Positions 23,844-31,957 of a stretch of 45,371 nucleotides of DNA are shown one piece after another; the stretch's first letter is position 1, and each line of letters opens with the position of its first letter. The DNA comes from a bacterium. GTDB taxonomy: Bacteria; Patescibacteriota; Saccharimonadia; Saccharimonadales; UBA4665. A model generated the notes under the pieces. That model was not told the DNA's origin and ran no database searches. It was given only the letters and a program-made list of their open reading frames with translations. The position numbers and the translations under genes are program-made. Location: assembly GCA_021846795.1 (NCBI GenBank), contig JAJZWG010000001.1, positions 1 through 45,371 of the forward strand, written 5' to 3'.

Positions 23844-25386
23844 TGATACCTCCTAGTAACGGCGCAGCCGGTAATTTGAACGTATAACCCTTGGTTTGAA
23901 CTTCTAATTCCGTATTTCCAGTAATAACTCCCGTCAAATTAACTTGACAGTTTAAATTTGTTCCGTTGCCAGTACCAGTACATTGAGCTTTAAAAGTATT
24001 AGTATTTTGAATAAAACTTATCTGAGTTTGACAACTGCTAGCCGAATTACCGCATGGTAAATTAGTACCAGTAACATTAAAACTAAAATCTGATAAAGTA
24101 CTAGATGTTTCGCTAACTGTCGACGGCGTTAAAGTATCAATTCTAGGAAAAGCTGGATTAGAAGTTAAAATTAATCTAACTTCTTGTAAATAATTGTTCC
24201 CTTGATAAGGAAAATATGATCCACTATAAGTAGAAGATAAAAAAGTCGGTACTACAACTGGATAAAACGAATTATTGCCAGAATAAGCTACGGCAGCAGC
24301 TAAATAATAAGTTGTCCCATTAACAGAACATCCCTTATTGCCATTGGTACCACAAAAATAATAATTCCCTGGAACTAAATTCTGTAAGCCAACATAACCA
24401 CTAGAATTAGTAACCGGAGAAACATTAGGAGCGGTTTGACTATTATAGTAATAATCATAATTAGTACTAGAAGTATATTCTTTGTAACCTCCTTTAATAG
24501 CTACGGTTGCTTGACCAATCGGATTACCATTTATACCGGTTGCATTAATTAACAAACTGTATTGACCCATGGGTTTAAGAGTTAAAGTAACATAATCTGA
24601 ATTTTGTTGTAATAAATCTTGATTTGGATAAACTGGTACTAAATTTCCAAAATTAGCGATAGTTGATAAACTTGAATATCCTGAATAAGACGCCGAAACC
24701 ACATAATCAAATTTTCGATCTGGTGGCATGCCATAAAAAATAGCAATGCCATTTTGATCTGTTGTTTCTGAAGCATTAACATTGGGTGTAACTGATGAAT
24801 TGACAACATTAACTTTAGCACCAACAATTGGATTACCGTTATTATCAATTACTTTAACTATAATATTACCACTATTATTAATTACACCAGGAACAGGAGG
24901 AGCAATTTGAGTATCTAATTTAGCTAAAATTAGATTTGAATTATCCGTAACAACAACTCTAATATCTTTATAATCTTCTGCATCCCCTGGATTAGGTGCT
25001 CCTGGTGGCGGTGGATAATTTCGACAATATTCTTCCTCGAGTTGTAAATTTGGATAAGAACCACAACCATTATAAGCATCATCTACATAAACTATCTCAG
25101 TTTTAATAATATAAGTATGGCCATTAATAGTTTTATTGACTGCAGCTGGTAAGTATGAATTAGCTACAATTGGACCATTCTGTACAGCTAAATTCTGATA
25201 AGGAACTGTTTGATAATATTCCATTTGATTAGTTGCCAAAGTTAGGGCTTCGGCTTGACGACTAGCCACAATACTACTGTGAAGCACTGAAATATATAGG
25301 TTAAAAAATGCAATGACAATAATTAACAAAACTACCAAACTTAGCATTAATTCAATTAACGTAAAACCCTTACTATTTTTTAACAT
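23830..25386 (-). CDS. Large PilV-like prepilin with carboxypeptidase-regulatory-like repeats
   Basis: 518 residues. The prepilin signal KGFTLIELMLSLVVLL is at residues 6-21. The extracellular part carries two carboxypeptidase-regulatory-like (Ig-fold) units: about 170-245 with GNPIVGAKVNVVN and TDQNGIAIFYGMP, and about 275-350 with GNPIGQATVAIKG and NSSGYVGLQNLVPGNYYF. A C-terminal IPT/TIG-like region (PRIDTLTPSTVSETSS) includes paired cysteines. This architecture suggests an adhesin fused to a pilin stem. It is the first gene of the pilin-like unit. The binding target is unknown; in this lineage host-cell attachment is a reasonable guess. Confidence 0.8.
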   Translation of the reverse strand: MLKNSKGFTLIELMLSLVVLLIIVIAFFNLYISVLHSSIVASRQAEALTLATNQMEYYQTVPYQNLAVQNGPIVANSYLPAAVNKTINGHTYIIKTEIVYVDDAYNGCGSYPNLQLEEEYCRNYPPPPGAPNPGDAEDYKDIRVVVTDNSNLILAKLDTQIAPPVPGVINNSGNIIVKVIDNNGNPIVGAKVNVVNSSVTPNVNASETTDQNGIAIFYGMPPDRKFDYVVSASYSGYSSLSTIANFGNLVPVYPNQDLLQQNSDYVTLTLKPMGQYSLLINATGINGNPIGQATVAIKGGYKEYTSSTNYDYYYNSQTAPNVSPVTNSSGYVGLQNLVPGNYYFCGTNGNKGCSVNGTTYYLAAAVAYSGNNSFYPVVVPTFLSSTYSGSYFPYQGNNYLQEVRLILTSNPAFPRIDTLTPSTVSETSSTLSDFSFNVTGTNLPCGNSASSCQTQISFIQNTNTFKAQCTGTGNGTNLNCQVNLTGVITGNTELEVQTKGYTFKLPAAPLLGGIIVSS

Positions 25387-25430
25387 CTACTTATTATTAT
25401 AAATAAAACATAAGAAATAAATAAATTAAA

Positions 25431-25457
25431 AATACCGCCTAACTTGTAGGCGGTATT
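25431..25457 (-). terminator. Rho-independent terminator of hsp20
   Basis: AATACCGCCTA, five-base loop, TAGGCGGTATT form a perfect 11-bp stem followed on the minus strand by T-rich sequence. It lies 22 bases after the hsp20 stop and separates it from the pilin-like genes. Confidence 0.9.
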
Positions 25458-25478
25458 AAATATTGAATTCTAAAACAA

Positions 25479-25895
25479 TTATTTAGAAGTTTTAGATTCA
25501 ATCGCAATTTTTTTAGGCTTTGGTAATTCTTTATATGGCACTGAAACAACCAATAAACCATGAGAAAACTTAGCTTTAATATTGTCTAAATCTACGTTTT
25601 TAGGTAATGAAAAACTTCGATAATAGCTAGTAGCACTTTCGCGGTGTAAATATTTTTTTTCAGTTTTTTCATTATGTTCAGCACTAATCTCTAAATTACC
25701 TTCATTTTCAGAAACATTAATCTCATTTTCTTTAAAATGAGGTAAATGAACCTCAACATTTATGGCTTTATCATCACCGTAAATATCTGTAACTGGTGTA
25801 ACTGAATTACTTTTAGAAAGATCATTAAAAAACTCATTTATTTGATTTTGAAAATTATTTAGATCTGCAAATGGATCGAATCTTACGATTGGCAT
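25479..25895 (-). CDS. Small heat shock protein Hsp20
   Basis: 138 residues: a short N-terminus (FDPFADLNNF), an alpha-crystallin domain from about 37 to 125 (VTDIYGDDKAINVEVHLP, SFSLPKNVD, KAKFSHGLLVVSVP with the conserved GxLxVxxP-like strand) and a basic tail with KKIAIES, close to the I-x-I anchoring motif. It holds unfolding proteins for DnaK. AAGGAGG lies just before the ATG. It is a single-gene unit with its own CIRCE promoter and terminator; a hairpin-forming leader lies at 25921-25946. Confidence 0.94.
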   Translation of the reverse strand: MPIVRFDPFADLNNFQNQINEFFNDLSKSNSVTPVTDIYGDDKAINVEVHLPHFKENEINVSENEGNLEISAEHNEKTEKKYLHRESATSYYRSFSLPKNVDLDNIKAKFSHGLLVVSVPYKELPKPKKIAIESKTSK

Positions 25896-25920
25896 TTTAA
25901 ACCTCCTTCTTTTAAATTAT

Positions 25921-25946
25921 TTAATGCTTCTTCAAGCAACATTAAT
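25921..25946 (-). promoter_or_regulatory. Possible hairpin in the hsp20 leader
   Basis: The transcript leader can pair TTAAT/ATTAA and GCTT/AAGC around a four-base loop with a three-base bulge. It lies upstream of the Shine-Dalgarno. A temperature-sensing role is possible but not shown. Confidence 0.3.
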
Positions 25947-25984
25947 AATATATATAATTAGCACTCATATGTCAAGAGTGCTAA
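25947..25984 (-). promoter_or_regulatory. CIRCE operator and embedded promoter of hsp20
   Basis: TTAGCACTC (25958-25966), nine-base spacer, GAGTGCTAA (25976-25984): perfect CIRCE. On the minus strand TTGACA (plus 25970-25975) lies in the spacer and TATATT (plus 25947-25952) follows 17 bases on. Confidence 0.93.
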
Positions 25985-26515
25985 TTATAGTAAAATTTTC
26001 AACATTGGGAATACCCTACTAAAAACTAAAAAAATAATATTATCAATCAAGAAATAGTTTTATTGCCAGTGATCTTAATGTCTCTTGGTGCGCTATCTCA
26101 ATCTATTCCCATATATAAAACTCTAAACAAATGTACAAAATCTTTTGAATGATATTTTCTAGCGTTTGGTAAAAATATAGTCGAACTTTTTAAGCACTTC
26201 TTTAGGATGATCTGCCGGTATATCTTCTTTTATTAAGTCGTTCATGATTTTTTTAAAAAAGATTCCTCGGTTTAACTTGAGTTTCATTAAATTCTTCTAT
26301 AACTTTTTATATATCAAACTAACTGTCTAAGATTTTCATTCCAATGTAATTCGAACAAAATTAAGACACTATAGTCGTAAAACTCGATCTCGTCTTTTAG
26401 ATGCATGATCTGGTTAAGCATGCTGGTCTGAAACATTTTCGTAATCACATCCTACACATCACCCAAAGCCATAACTTAAGTTAACTTATCTGCATGGTGA
26501 GTGATTACAAAAACT
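25985..26515. other. Decayed intergenic DNA before the AbrB/Doc module
   Basis: No intact gene. On the minus strand a short protein-like stretch (MNDLIKEDIPADHPKEVL) can be read around 26175-26250 before frequent stops, which suggests an eroded gene. One copy of a 43-base repeat lies at 26373-26415. Confidence 0.4.
26373..26415 (+). repeat. 43-base diverged direct repeat, copy A
   Basis: It matches 27637-27679 at about 34 of 43 positions without gaps (shared blocks include AACTCGATCTC and TGCATGAT). The two copies flank the AbrB/Doc module; copy B runs into the 3' end of the initiator tRNA gene. Confidence 0.6.
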
Positions 26516-26544
26516 TTGACACTAAATTATAATAAACTTATAAT
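26516..26544 (+). promoter_or_regulatory. Perfect consensus promoter of the AbrB/Doc module, leaderless
   Basis: TTGACA (26516-26521), 17 bases, TATAAT (26539-26544). The -10 ends six bases before the ATG at 26551, which predicts transcription starting at the start codon itself. Confidence 0.85.
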
Positions 26545-26550
26545 ATAAAT

Positions 26551-26769
26551 ATGATTGAAACAACTCAAAAAATTATTCAGATAGGTTCTAGCCAAGGTGT
26601 AACTTTATCAAAAAAGGACTTGGCAAGATTAGGGGCTAAGCGGGGCGATACTCTGAAACTTAAAGTAGAACTTGTCAATGGACACGATAAGCACCAGAAA
26701 TTATTACGCGAATATGAGGCGTTCGTAAACCAATATGGTCAAACCCTCAAAAACCTTGCGAAAAAATGA
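26551..26769 (+). CDS. AbrB-type antitoxin of the Doc toxin
   Basis: 72 residues. The N-terminal IIQIGSSQGVTLSKKDLARL is an AbrB/MazE-like swapped hairpin with the usual G-S-S-x-G-V-T pattern; the C-terminus (LREYEAFVNQYGQTLKNLAKK) is a helix expected to wrap the toxin. It takes the place of the Phd antitoxin of P1. The stop overlaps the toxin start (ATGA), so translation is coupled. The base composition is less AT-rich than that of host genes. Confidence 0.85.
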   Translation: MIETTQKIIQIGSSQGVTLSKKDLARLGAKRGDTLKLKVELVNGHDKHQKLLREYEAFVNQYGQTLKNLAKK

Positions 26770-27149
26770 ATATTAGGTACTTAAATTTAGAGGAAATTTT
26801 ACGTCTGCATTTTCAGATAATTGAAGATTTTGGCGGGAGTCATGGCGTGAAAGACGAAGGTAGACTCAAGTCTGTGGTTCAAGCACCAAAACAAATTGTA
26901 TTTGGCAAAGAGCAATATCCGACATTAAACAAAAAAGCTGCAGTTTATCTAAGGAATATTATAGGAGACCATCCTTTTAGTGACGGAAACAAACGAACAG
27001 CAATAACAGTATGCGGAATCTTCCTAACGCGCAACGGCAGTAAACTAACGGTAAGTCCGAAAGTTCTTGAATTGTTTACCCTCAAAGTCACAATTGATCA
27101 TTTGACTATTAATAAAATTGCTAGCTGGCTTGACGGAAACTCAGTTTGA
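26766..27149 (+). CDS. doc: Doc-type toxin (Fic/Doc fold)
   Basis: 127 residues. The catalytic motif HPFSDGNKRTA (about 88-98) matches Doc's H-x-F-x-[DE]-G-N-K-R; N-terminal YLNLEEILRLHFQIIEDFGG and GVKDEGRLKSVV are family-typical. Doc enzymes phosphorylate elongation factor Tu and stop translation. All motif residues are present, so the toxin should be active when free of its antitoxin. It ends in TGA. The module sits between diverged direct repeats next to tRNA genes. Confidence 0.9.
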   Translation: MNIRYLNLEEILRLHFQIIEDFGGSHGVKDEGRLKSVVQAPKQIVFGKEQYPTLNKKAAVYLRNIIGDHPFSDGNKRTAITVCGIFLTRNGSKLTVSPKVLELFTLKVTIDHLTINKIASWLDGNSV

Positions 27150-27674
27150 TTAATTGTCTTAAATTAAATATTAGGTCGTTTAATTTCATAAAAATGCACC
27201 AGCAAAACAAATTGATAAACGATTGTTAGTAAATGTTCCTTCGGGTTACACTGATAACTTAGATTACTTTATAGATAGGTACGCTGTCACTTAAAGAATT
27301 TGGTGACACAAAATTATGCTTACATCTTCAGTAAAGTACCTATTTCCACAGCTGAAAGACAAATAGACATGAAATTATAATACTTTTGCGTAATACCCAC
27401 GCATTTTTCTGGTAGTTAAGGGTTCTGCTATATATGACATAAGTCATGGAACACAATCGGTTATCGTGCTGTCCAGCCATCATAATGAGGAGCGGTCGGT
27501 TCTGGAACTTAGTCAAGAAGTAAAATGAGATAAATAATGGTGTTCTGGTGATTTGAGTTTTATGTTACTAAATTTGGTCAATCCTCAAAAACTACGCCAA
27601 AATGTCGACTTTTCCAGATGTAAATAAATAGAGACCAGTCATGGAACTCGATCTCATATCTTGGGTGCATGATT
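27150..27674. other. Decayed intergenic DNA after the Doc module
   Basis: No intact gene, terminator or RNA was recognised. The sequence is less AT-rich in places (around 27470-27520) and may be eroded mobile DNA. Confidence 0.4.
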
Positions 27675-27679
27675 TGGTT
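27637..27679 (+). repeat. 43-base diverged direct repeat, copy B
   Basis: Partner of 26373-26415. Its last five bases are the complement of AACCA at the 3' end of the initiator tRNA gene, so the repeat covers the tRNA end and the 38 bases beyond it. Confidence 0.6.
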
Positions 27680-27749
27680 GCGGGGACAGGACTCGAACCT
27701 GTGACCTCGTGGTTATGAGCCACGCGAGCTGCCGCTGCTCCACCCCGCT
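27675..27749 (-). tRNA. Initiator tRNA-fMet (CAT)
   Basis: The minus strand gives GCGGGG pairing with CCCCGC, an unpaired first base (A opposite A at position 72), anticodon loop CTCATAA, T loop TTCGAGT and encoded CCA. The missing 1-72 pair and the CGGGGTGGAGCAG start are initiator hallmarks. The anticodon stem has two of the three usual G-C pairs (one is T-A), and the D loop is short. Confidence 0.85.
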
Positions 27750-27840
27750 TTATATATCTAATTTTTTATAGTATCACACTATTAAGTATTGTCAATTTAG
27801 TTATCTAACAAATAACTAATTTGATATAATATCATGCTAT

Positions 27841-27916
27841 GGGGGCGTAGCTCATCGGTTAGAGCAGGCGGCTCATAACCGCTTGGTAGTTGGTTCGATT
27901 CCAACCTCCCCCACCA
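27841..27916 (+). tRNA. tRNA-Ile2 (CAT, lysidine-modified type)
   Basis: A cloverleaf with anticodon loop CTCATAA, T loop TTCGATT and encoded CCA. The anticodon arm and variable region (GAGCAGGCGGCTCATAACCG, then CTTGGTAG) follow bacterial tRNA-Ile2 and not tRNA-Met. One C-T mismatch occurs in the acceptor stem. It is the expected substrate of TilS (18138-19034). A TATAAT lies at 27825-27830. Confidence 0.85.
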
Positions 27917-27930
27917 AAAATTTTTAATCA

Positions 27931-28368
27931 TTACACTTTATAATCTAAGCTATTAATTTGCGCCCAATGATTAATAAATTTAACAAAGTTAATTATTTCT
28001 TCGTCTGTTAAACCTTTAAATAAACTTTGATTTTCTAAACTAAAAGCCTTTAATAGTTTATTTTGTAGTTTAATACCCTTGGGGGTTAATTTTATATCTT
28101 TAATTCGACGATCGTTAATTGATTCTTGTCGGGTTAATATTTCTTTTTTAACTAAAGCATCAATAATTCCAGTTATATTTGAAGGATCACATTGAAACAA
28201 ATTCTTAAAATAATTCATCGGTAAAGATTCATTTAAATCAATTGATATTAATGTCATCAATTGCATGATTGTTAAATCATGCTTCAAGCTTAATCGATAG
28301 ATTTCATTTTTAAAATCCATTAAAAATTCAATTAAGTTTTTATAAAATAAATTGTTTAAATTTTTCAT
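27931..28368 (-). CDS. MarR-family transcriptional regulator
   Basis: 145 residues. A winged helix-turn-helix (about 30-100) includes LTIMQLMTLISI, CDPSNITGIIDALVKKEILTR and the wing sequence NDRRIKDIKLTPKG, all typical of MarR. MarR proteins are dimeric repressors released by small ligands. It is divergent from the efflux gene, with repeats in the 85-base gap that look like its operators, so it probably represses both genes. The start codon lies inside the first operator-like repeat. Confidence 0.92.
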   Translation of the reverse strand: MKNLNNLFYKNLIEFLMDFKNEIYRLSLKHDLTIMQLMTLISIDLNESLPMNYFKNLFQCDPSNITGIIDALVKKEILTRQESINDRRIKDIKLTPKGIKLQNKLLKAFSLENQSLFKGLTDEEIINFVKFINHWAQINSLDYKV

Positions 28369-28432
28369 ACTAAATTATTGACATACTAAATAGTTGACAT
28401 TATCAACTATTAATCATACCATAGTTTAGTAT
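28367..28432. promoter_or_regulatory. Operators and promoter between marR-like and efflux genes
   Basis: Two tandem 16-base repeats (ATACTAAATTATTGAC at 28367, ATACTAAATAGTTGAC at 28383) are followed by a perfect inverted repeat, AATAGTTGA/TCAACTATT (28389-28411), and an inverted half-site TTTAGTAT (28425-28432). A promoter TTGACA (28394-28399), 17 bases, TACCAT (28417-28422) lies within, so bound repressor would block it. Confidence 0.7.
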
Positions 28433-28453
28433 ATTAATAAAATCAAGGTAAAA

Positions 28454-29887
28454 ATGAAAGAGAAAATTAAATCTCATTGGTTTATATTGGTTATTTTAGC
28501 TTTTGCTCAATTCATGGTTGTGTTAGATTCTTCAGTTGTCAATGTAGCCCTACCCCATATTCAAAAAACTTTTGATTTATCTACTTCTAATTTACAATGG
28601 ATTATTACGGCTTATACTTTAACTTTTGGTGGTTTTTTACTATTTGGTGGTCGAGCAGCCGATTTATATGGTCGAAAAAAAATCTTTTTAATTGGAGTTA
28701 TTTTTTTCGGTCTAATGTCATTAATAGATGGCTTTTCTAGATCTGGTGGTATGTTAATTGGTTCTAGAATTCTGCAAGGATTAGGTGCTGCTTTTATGTC
28801 ACCAGCCGCTTTATCAATAGTTTTAACAAAATACAGAGAAGGACATAGTAGAAATATTGCGTTATCGGTCTGGGGAGCAGTAGCATCTGGCGGTGCAGCT
28901 GCAGGAGTTTTGCTTGGCGGTATTTTAACCCAATATTATGGCTGGCGTTGGAATTTTTTTATCAATGTACCAATTAGTATTTTAATTTTTGTAATTGCTT
29001 ACAAAATTGTGCCCAGTCATGATGCTGAAGAAAGTAATAATGCGATTGATTTAGCCGGTGCTATTAGTGTCACAATTAGTATGCTATCACTCGTTTATGG
29101 TTTAACTCAAGGACCAACCTACGGTTGGTTTAGCTGGTCAACCTTACCATTTTTTGGTATTACTATTGTTAGCTTAATTTTCTTCTATTTCAATGAAACT
29201 AGACAAAAACATCCTCTTTTACCATTAAATATTTTCAAAAACAAAAACTTAACTGGCGCCAACTTAACAATATTTCCAGTTGTAGCTAGTGTTTATGCAC
29301 TGTTTTTCTTTCTATCATTATATATTCAAAATGTTTTAGGTTACTCACCAGTTAAAACAGGTTTATCATTCTTAATTGTTCCTTTAACAATTATGTTGGC
29401 TGCCACCCAAATACCGAAAATTATTAAAATATTGGGTTCAAAATATGTTCTTATTGGTGGAATTGTTTTAATCGCTATTGCCTTAATTTATCTAACTAAA
29501 TTACCCCTTCACAGTAATTATTGGACAAATATTTTACCAGCCTTAATAATCTTAGGTTTAGGAGCTGGTACTAGTTTTGTTTCGGGTACTATTATTGCTA
29601 CATCAGGTGTTGAAGAACATAAATCAGGTTTAGCCTCAGGAATTTTAAATACTTCTCAACAAATTGGTGGATCGGTTGGTTTAGCAATCTTAACTGGTGT
29701 AACATCATCTTATGTTTTAAAAATTAACCAACATTTACCTAAAAACATTAGTCCCAAATTAATACCTATTTATGTTGCTGTTCATAGTTACAGAGCTGCT
29801 TTTACTGCCGGCGTAATCATAGCTTTAATTGGTATAGTTTTAGCTTTTATTTTAATTGAAAACACTAAACCAAAAAAATTATTATAA
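28454..29887 (+). CDS. MFS multidrug efflux transporter (DHA2, EmrB/QacA type)
   Basis: 477 residues with about 14 hydrophobic helices, the DHA2 layout. The N-terminal VVLDSSVVNVALPHIQKTF motif (D1) and motif A GGRAADLYGRKK are clear, as is the GAALSPAALS-like motif C region (GAAFMSPAALSIV, GAVASGGAAAGVLLGG). Such pumps export cationic drugs or dyes with the proton gradient. AAGG lies five bases before the ATG. Control by the divergent MarR-like protein is likely. Its last six bases overlap the convergent dus gene. Confidence 0.93.
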   Translation: MKEKIKSHWFILVILAFAQFMVVLDSSVVNVALPHIQKTFDLSTSNLQWIITAYTLTFGGFLLFGGRAADLYGRKKIFLIGVIFFGLMSLIDGFSRSGGMLIGSRILQGLGAAFMSPAALSIVLTKYREGHSRNIALSVWGAVASGGAAAGVLLGGILTQYYGWRWNFFINVPISILIFVIAYKIVPSHDAEESNNAIDLAGAISVTISMLSLVYGLTQGPTYGWFSWSTLPFFGITIVSLIFFYFNETRQKHPLLPLNIFKNKNLTGANLTIFPVVASVYALFFFLSLYIQNVLGYSPVKTGLSFLIVPLTIMLAATQIPKIIKILGSKYVLIGGIVLIAIALIYLTKLPLHSNYWTNILPALIILGLGAGTSFVSGTIIATSGVEEHKSGLASGILNTSQQIGGSVGLAILTGVTSSYVLKINQHLPKNISPKLIPIYVAVHSYRAAFTAGVIIALIGIVLAFILIENTKPKKLL

Positions 29888-30850
29888 ATTATCGATGAAA
29901 TCATCCAAAATTTTATTAACTGCTTCAATACTTTTTTGCGCCATAATATGTTGTCTTAAATTACTAGAGCCATTAAAACCATTTAAATATAGTTTTGCAA
30001 ATTTAAATAACTTAAACAACCGACTATCAACGCTATCAAAATAAACTCTATTAAAATTGTTAAGATGATCTTTAAATAAATTAATTTTTTGAATAATAGA
30101 ATATTGGTCCCAACAATCAGCTTCTTTACTAAAAGCTAAAGGATTTTTTAAAACACCTCGGCCGATCATAATACCATCTACCTGATATTGCTGAGCTAGC
30201 CTATGACCAGTCTTTTTATTATCAACATCACCATTACCAACCAATAATATATCTGGGTTAATTTGATCTCTAAGTTTTTTAATCTGATTAATGTAATCCC
30301 AGCGAGCAAATACTTTACTCATATCTTTTTTTGTTCTTAAATGTACGGTTAATAATTGAATCGGTAAACCTAATAAAAATTCATGCCAAGACAAATCTAC
30401 TTCATTAAAACCTAACCGAGTTTTAACGCTAACCGGTAAACCATTTGCACCGTCAACAGTCGCTAAAATTATTTCTTTAGCTAATTGACGATTATTAATT
30501 AAAGCCGAACAACAGCCATTCCTAACAACTGTTTTATCTGGACATCCCATATTTAAATCAATACCATTAAAATTCATAGCTTTTATTTCTTGAGCGACTT
30601 TAAAAAAATTTACTGGATTTTTACCCCATAATTGAGCAATTAATGGTTTTTCTTGAACCGAAAATTTTAGTTTACTTTCTAAATTTTGTCGACCCGATGA
30701 CATTAAACCATCAACGTTAACAAATTCTGTTAACATATAATCTGGTCGAGCTAAATTAACAATTATTTGTCTAAAAACTGTGTCAGTCACGTCATCCATT
30801 GGCGCCAAAGCAAAAAATGGCTTTGGTAATAACTGATAAAAATTTTTCAT
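29882..30850 (-). CDS. tRNA-dihydrouridine synthase
   Basis: 322 residues. FMN-binding TIM-barrel features are ALAPMDDVTDTVFR (15-28), QLWGKNP (73-79), GIDLNMGCPDKTVV (96-109) with catalytic Cys103, VKTRLG and VGNGDVDN, then GIMIGRGVLKNP. The enzyme reduces uridines in the tRNA D loop. Which of the DusA/B/C positions it modifies cannot be told. It lies four bases after the ABC permease gene, so the two may share a transcript. Confidence 0.93.
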   Translation of the reverse strand: MKNFYQLLPKPFFALAPMDDVTDTVFRQIIVNLARPDYMLTEFVNVDGLMSSGRQNLESKLKFSVQEKPLIAQLWGKNPVNFFKVAQEIKAMNFNGIDLNMGCPDKTVVRNGCCSALINNRQLAKEIILATVDGANGLPVSVKTRLGFNEVDLSWHEFLLGLPIQLLTVHLRTKKDMSKVFARWDYINQIKKLRDQINPDILLVGNGDVDNKKTGHRLAQQYQVDGIMIGRGVLKNPLAFSKEADCWDQYSIIQKINLFKDHLNNFNRVYFDSVDSRLFKLFKFAKLYLNGFNGSSNLRQHIMAQKSIEAVNKILDDFIDNL

Positions 30851-30853
30851 TTA

Positions 30854-31957
30854 TTATTCCCAACTAAAAACTCGAAACGCTATAGCATAAATAATAATAA
30901 ACCAAAGCGCTATTAAACCGATCTCAGGCCCTATCTGAGTAAAATTTTTACCAGCCGTGATTAAAAGCCTTAAGCCGTTAATCACTGGAGTTAAGGGTAA
31001 AAAACTACTAATTTTTTGAAGCCAAAGTGGCATTTCAAATTGCGGAAAGAAAGTTCCAGATAAAAATAACATTGGAAAAACTATAATATTAGCTAGTGGT
31101 GCAGCCTGACGAGCATTTTTTGCCCAACCACCAATTGCTAATCCAATACCTAAAATCATAAAAACACTAAAAATTGTAAAAATTAAAATTTCTAATAAAT
31201 TACCGTTAATTTGTAAATTAAATAATAAAATAGCCGCTATAAACTGAACAACAATAGCCATGACGCCAATTAAAGCCTGCGACAACATAGTTGCTAAAAA
31301 ATATTGCCAAACTTTAATTGGTGTTGTATGAAGACGACGTAAAATTCCCTGCTTTTTTAATTCAGGAAAAATTTCAATTTGACTAAAAATTCCAACACCT
31401 ATAATACTAAAACCCAATATGCCTGCAAAAGTATAATCAAAAATCGTTAAACTATTTTGATTTAATTTTTGCGATAAAACAGTAAATGGTTTAAATGATT
31501 TAACTAAATGATTATTTAAATCTTTGACAATTGTACTATTAATCAATGAATTAATAGTTTGAGCAGCAATAGTTGAATTTTCGGTATATAAAATTTTAAC
31601 TTGACCGGTTGGAATATTGTTTTTTATTTGACCGAAGTTTTTATTTAATACAATGGTCGCATCAATTTTGTTATAAATCATACTCTGTTTAGCATTGTTT
31701 AAAGATTTAATCGATTGATTAACTTTAAAAATTTTATTAGACTCTAAATTTGCAATAAATTGCCTTGAAATTGAAGATGATGATTGATTAATAACGGCTA
31801 TTTTAAAAGAAATATTACTATTATTGTTGACCATAAAACCCAATACAATTAAAAAAATTAATGGGAACAATACGGCAAAAAATATTGCTAATCGGTCACG
31901 AAAAAATCGTTTTATATTAATTTTTGTAAAAATTAAAACTGTTTTTAAGCTTGCCAT
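30854..31957 (-). CDS. ABC-2 type exporter permease
   Basis: 367 residues: one N-terminal helix (about 21-43), a large extracytoplasmic domain (about 45-175) and five C-terminal helices, the ABC-2 (YhgE/DrrB-like) layout. The start FTKINIKRFFRDRLAIFFAVLFP is typical. It pairs with the ATPase encoded immediately upstream. The substrate could be a drug, lipid or wall-linked molecule; the sequence does not tell. Confidence 0.9.
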   Translation of the reverse strand: MASLKTVLIFTKINIKRFFRDRLAIFFAVLFPLIFLIVLGFMVNNNSNISFKIAVINQSSSSISRQFIANLESNKIFKVNQSIKSLNNAKQSMIYNKIDATIVLNKNFGQIKNNIPTGQVKILYTENSTIAAQTINSLINSTIVKDLNNHLVKSFKPFTVLSQKLNQNSLTIFDYTFAGILGFSIIGVGIFSQIEIFPELKKQGILRRLHTTPIKVWQYFLATMLSQALIGVMAIVVQFIAAILLFNLQINGNLLEILIFTIFSVFMILGIGLAIGGWAKNARQAAPLANIIVFPMLFLSGTFFPQFEMPLWLQKISSFLPLTPVINGLRLLITAGKNFTQIGPEIGLIALWFIIIYAIAFRVFSWE

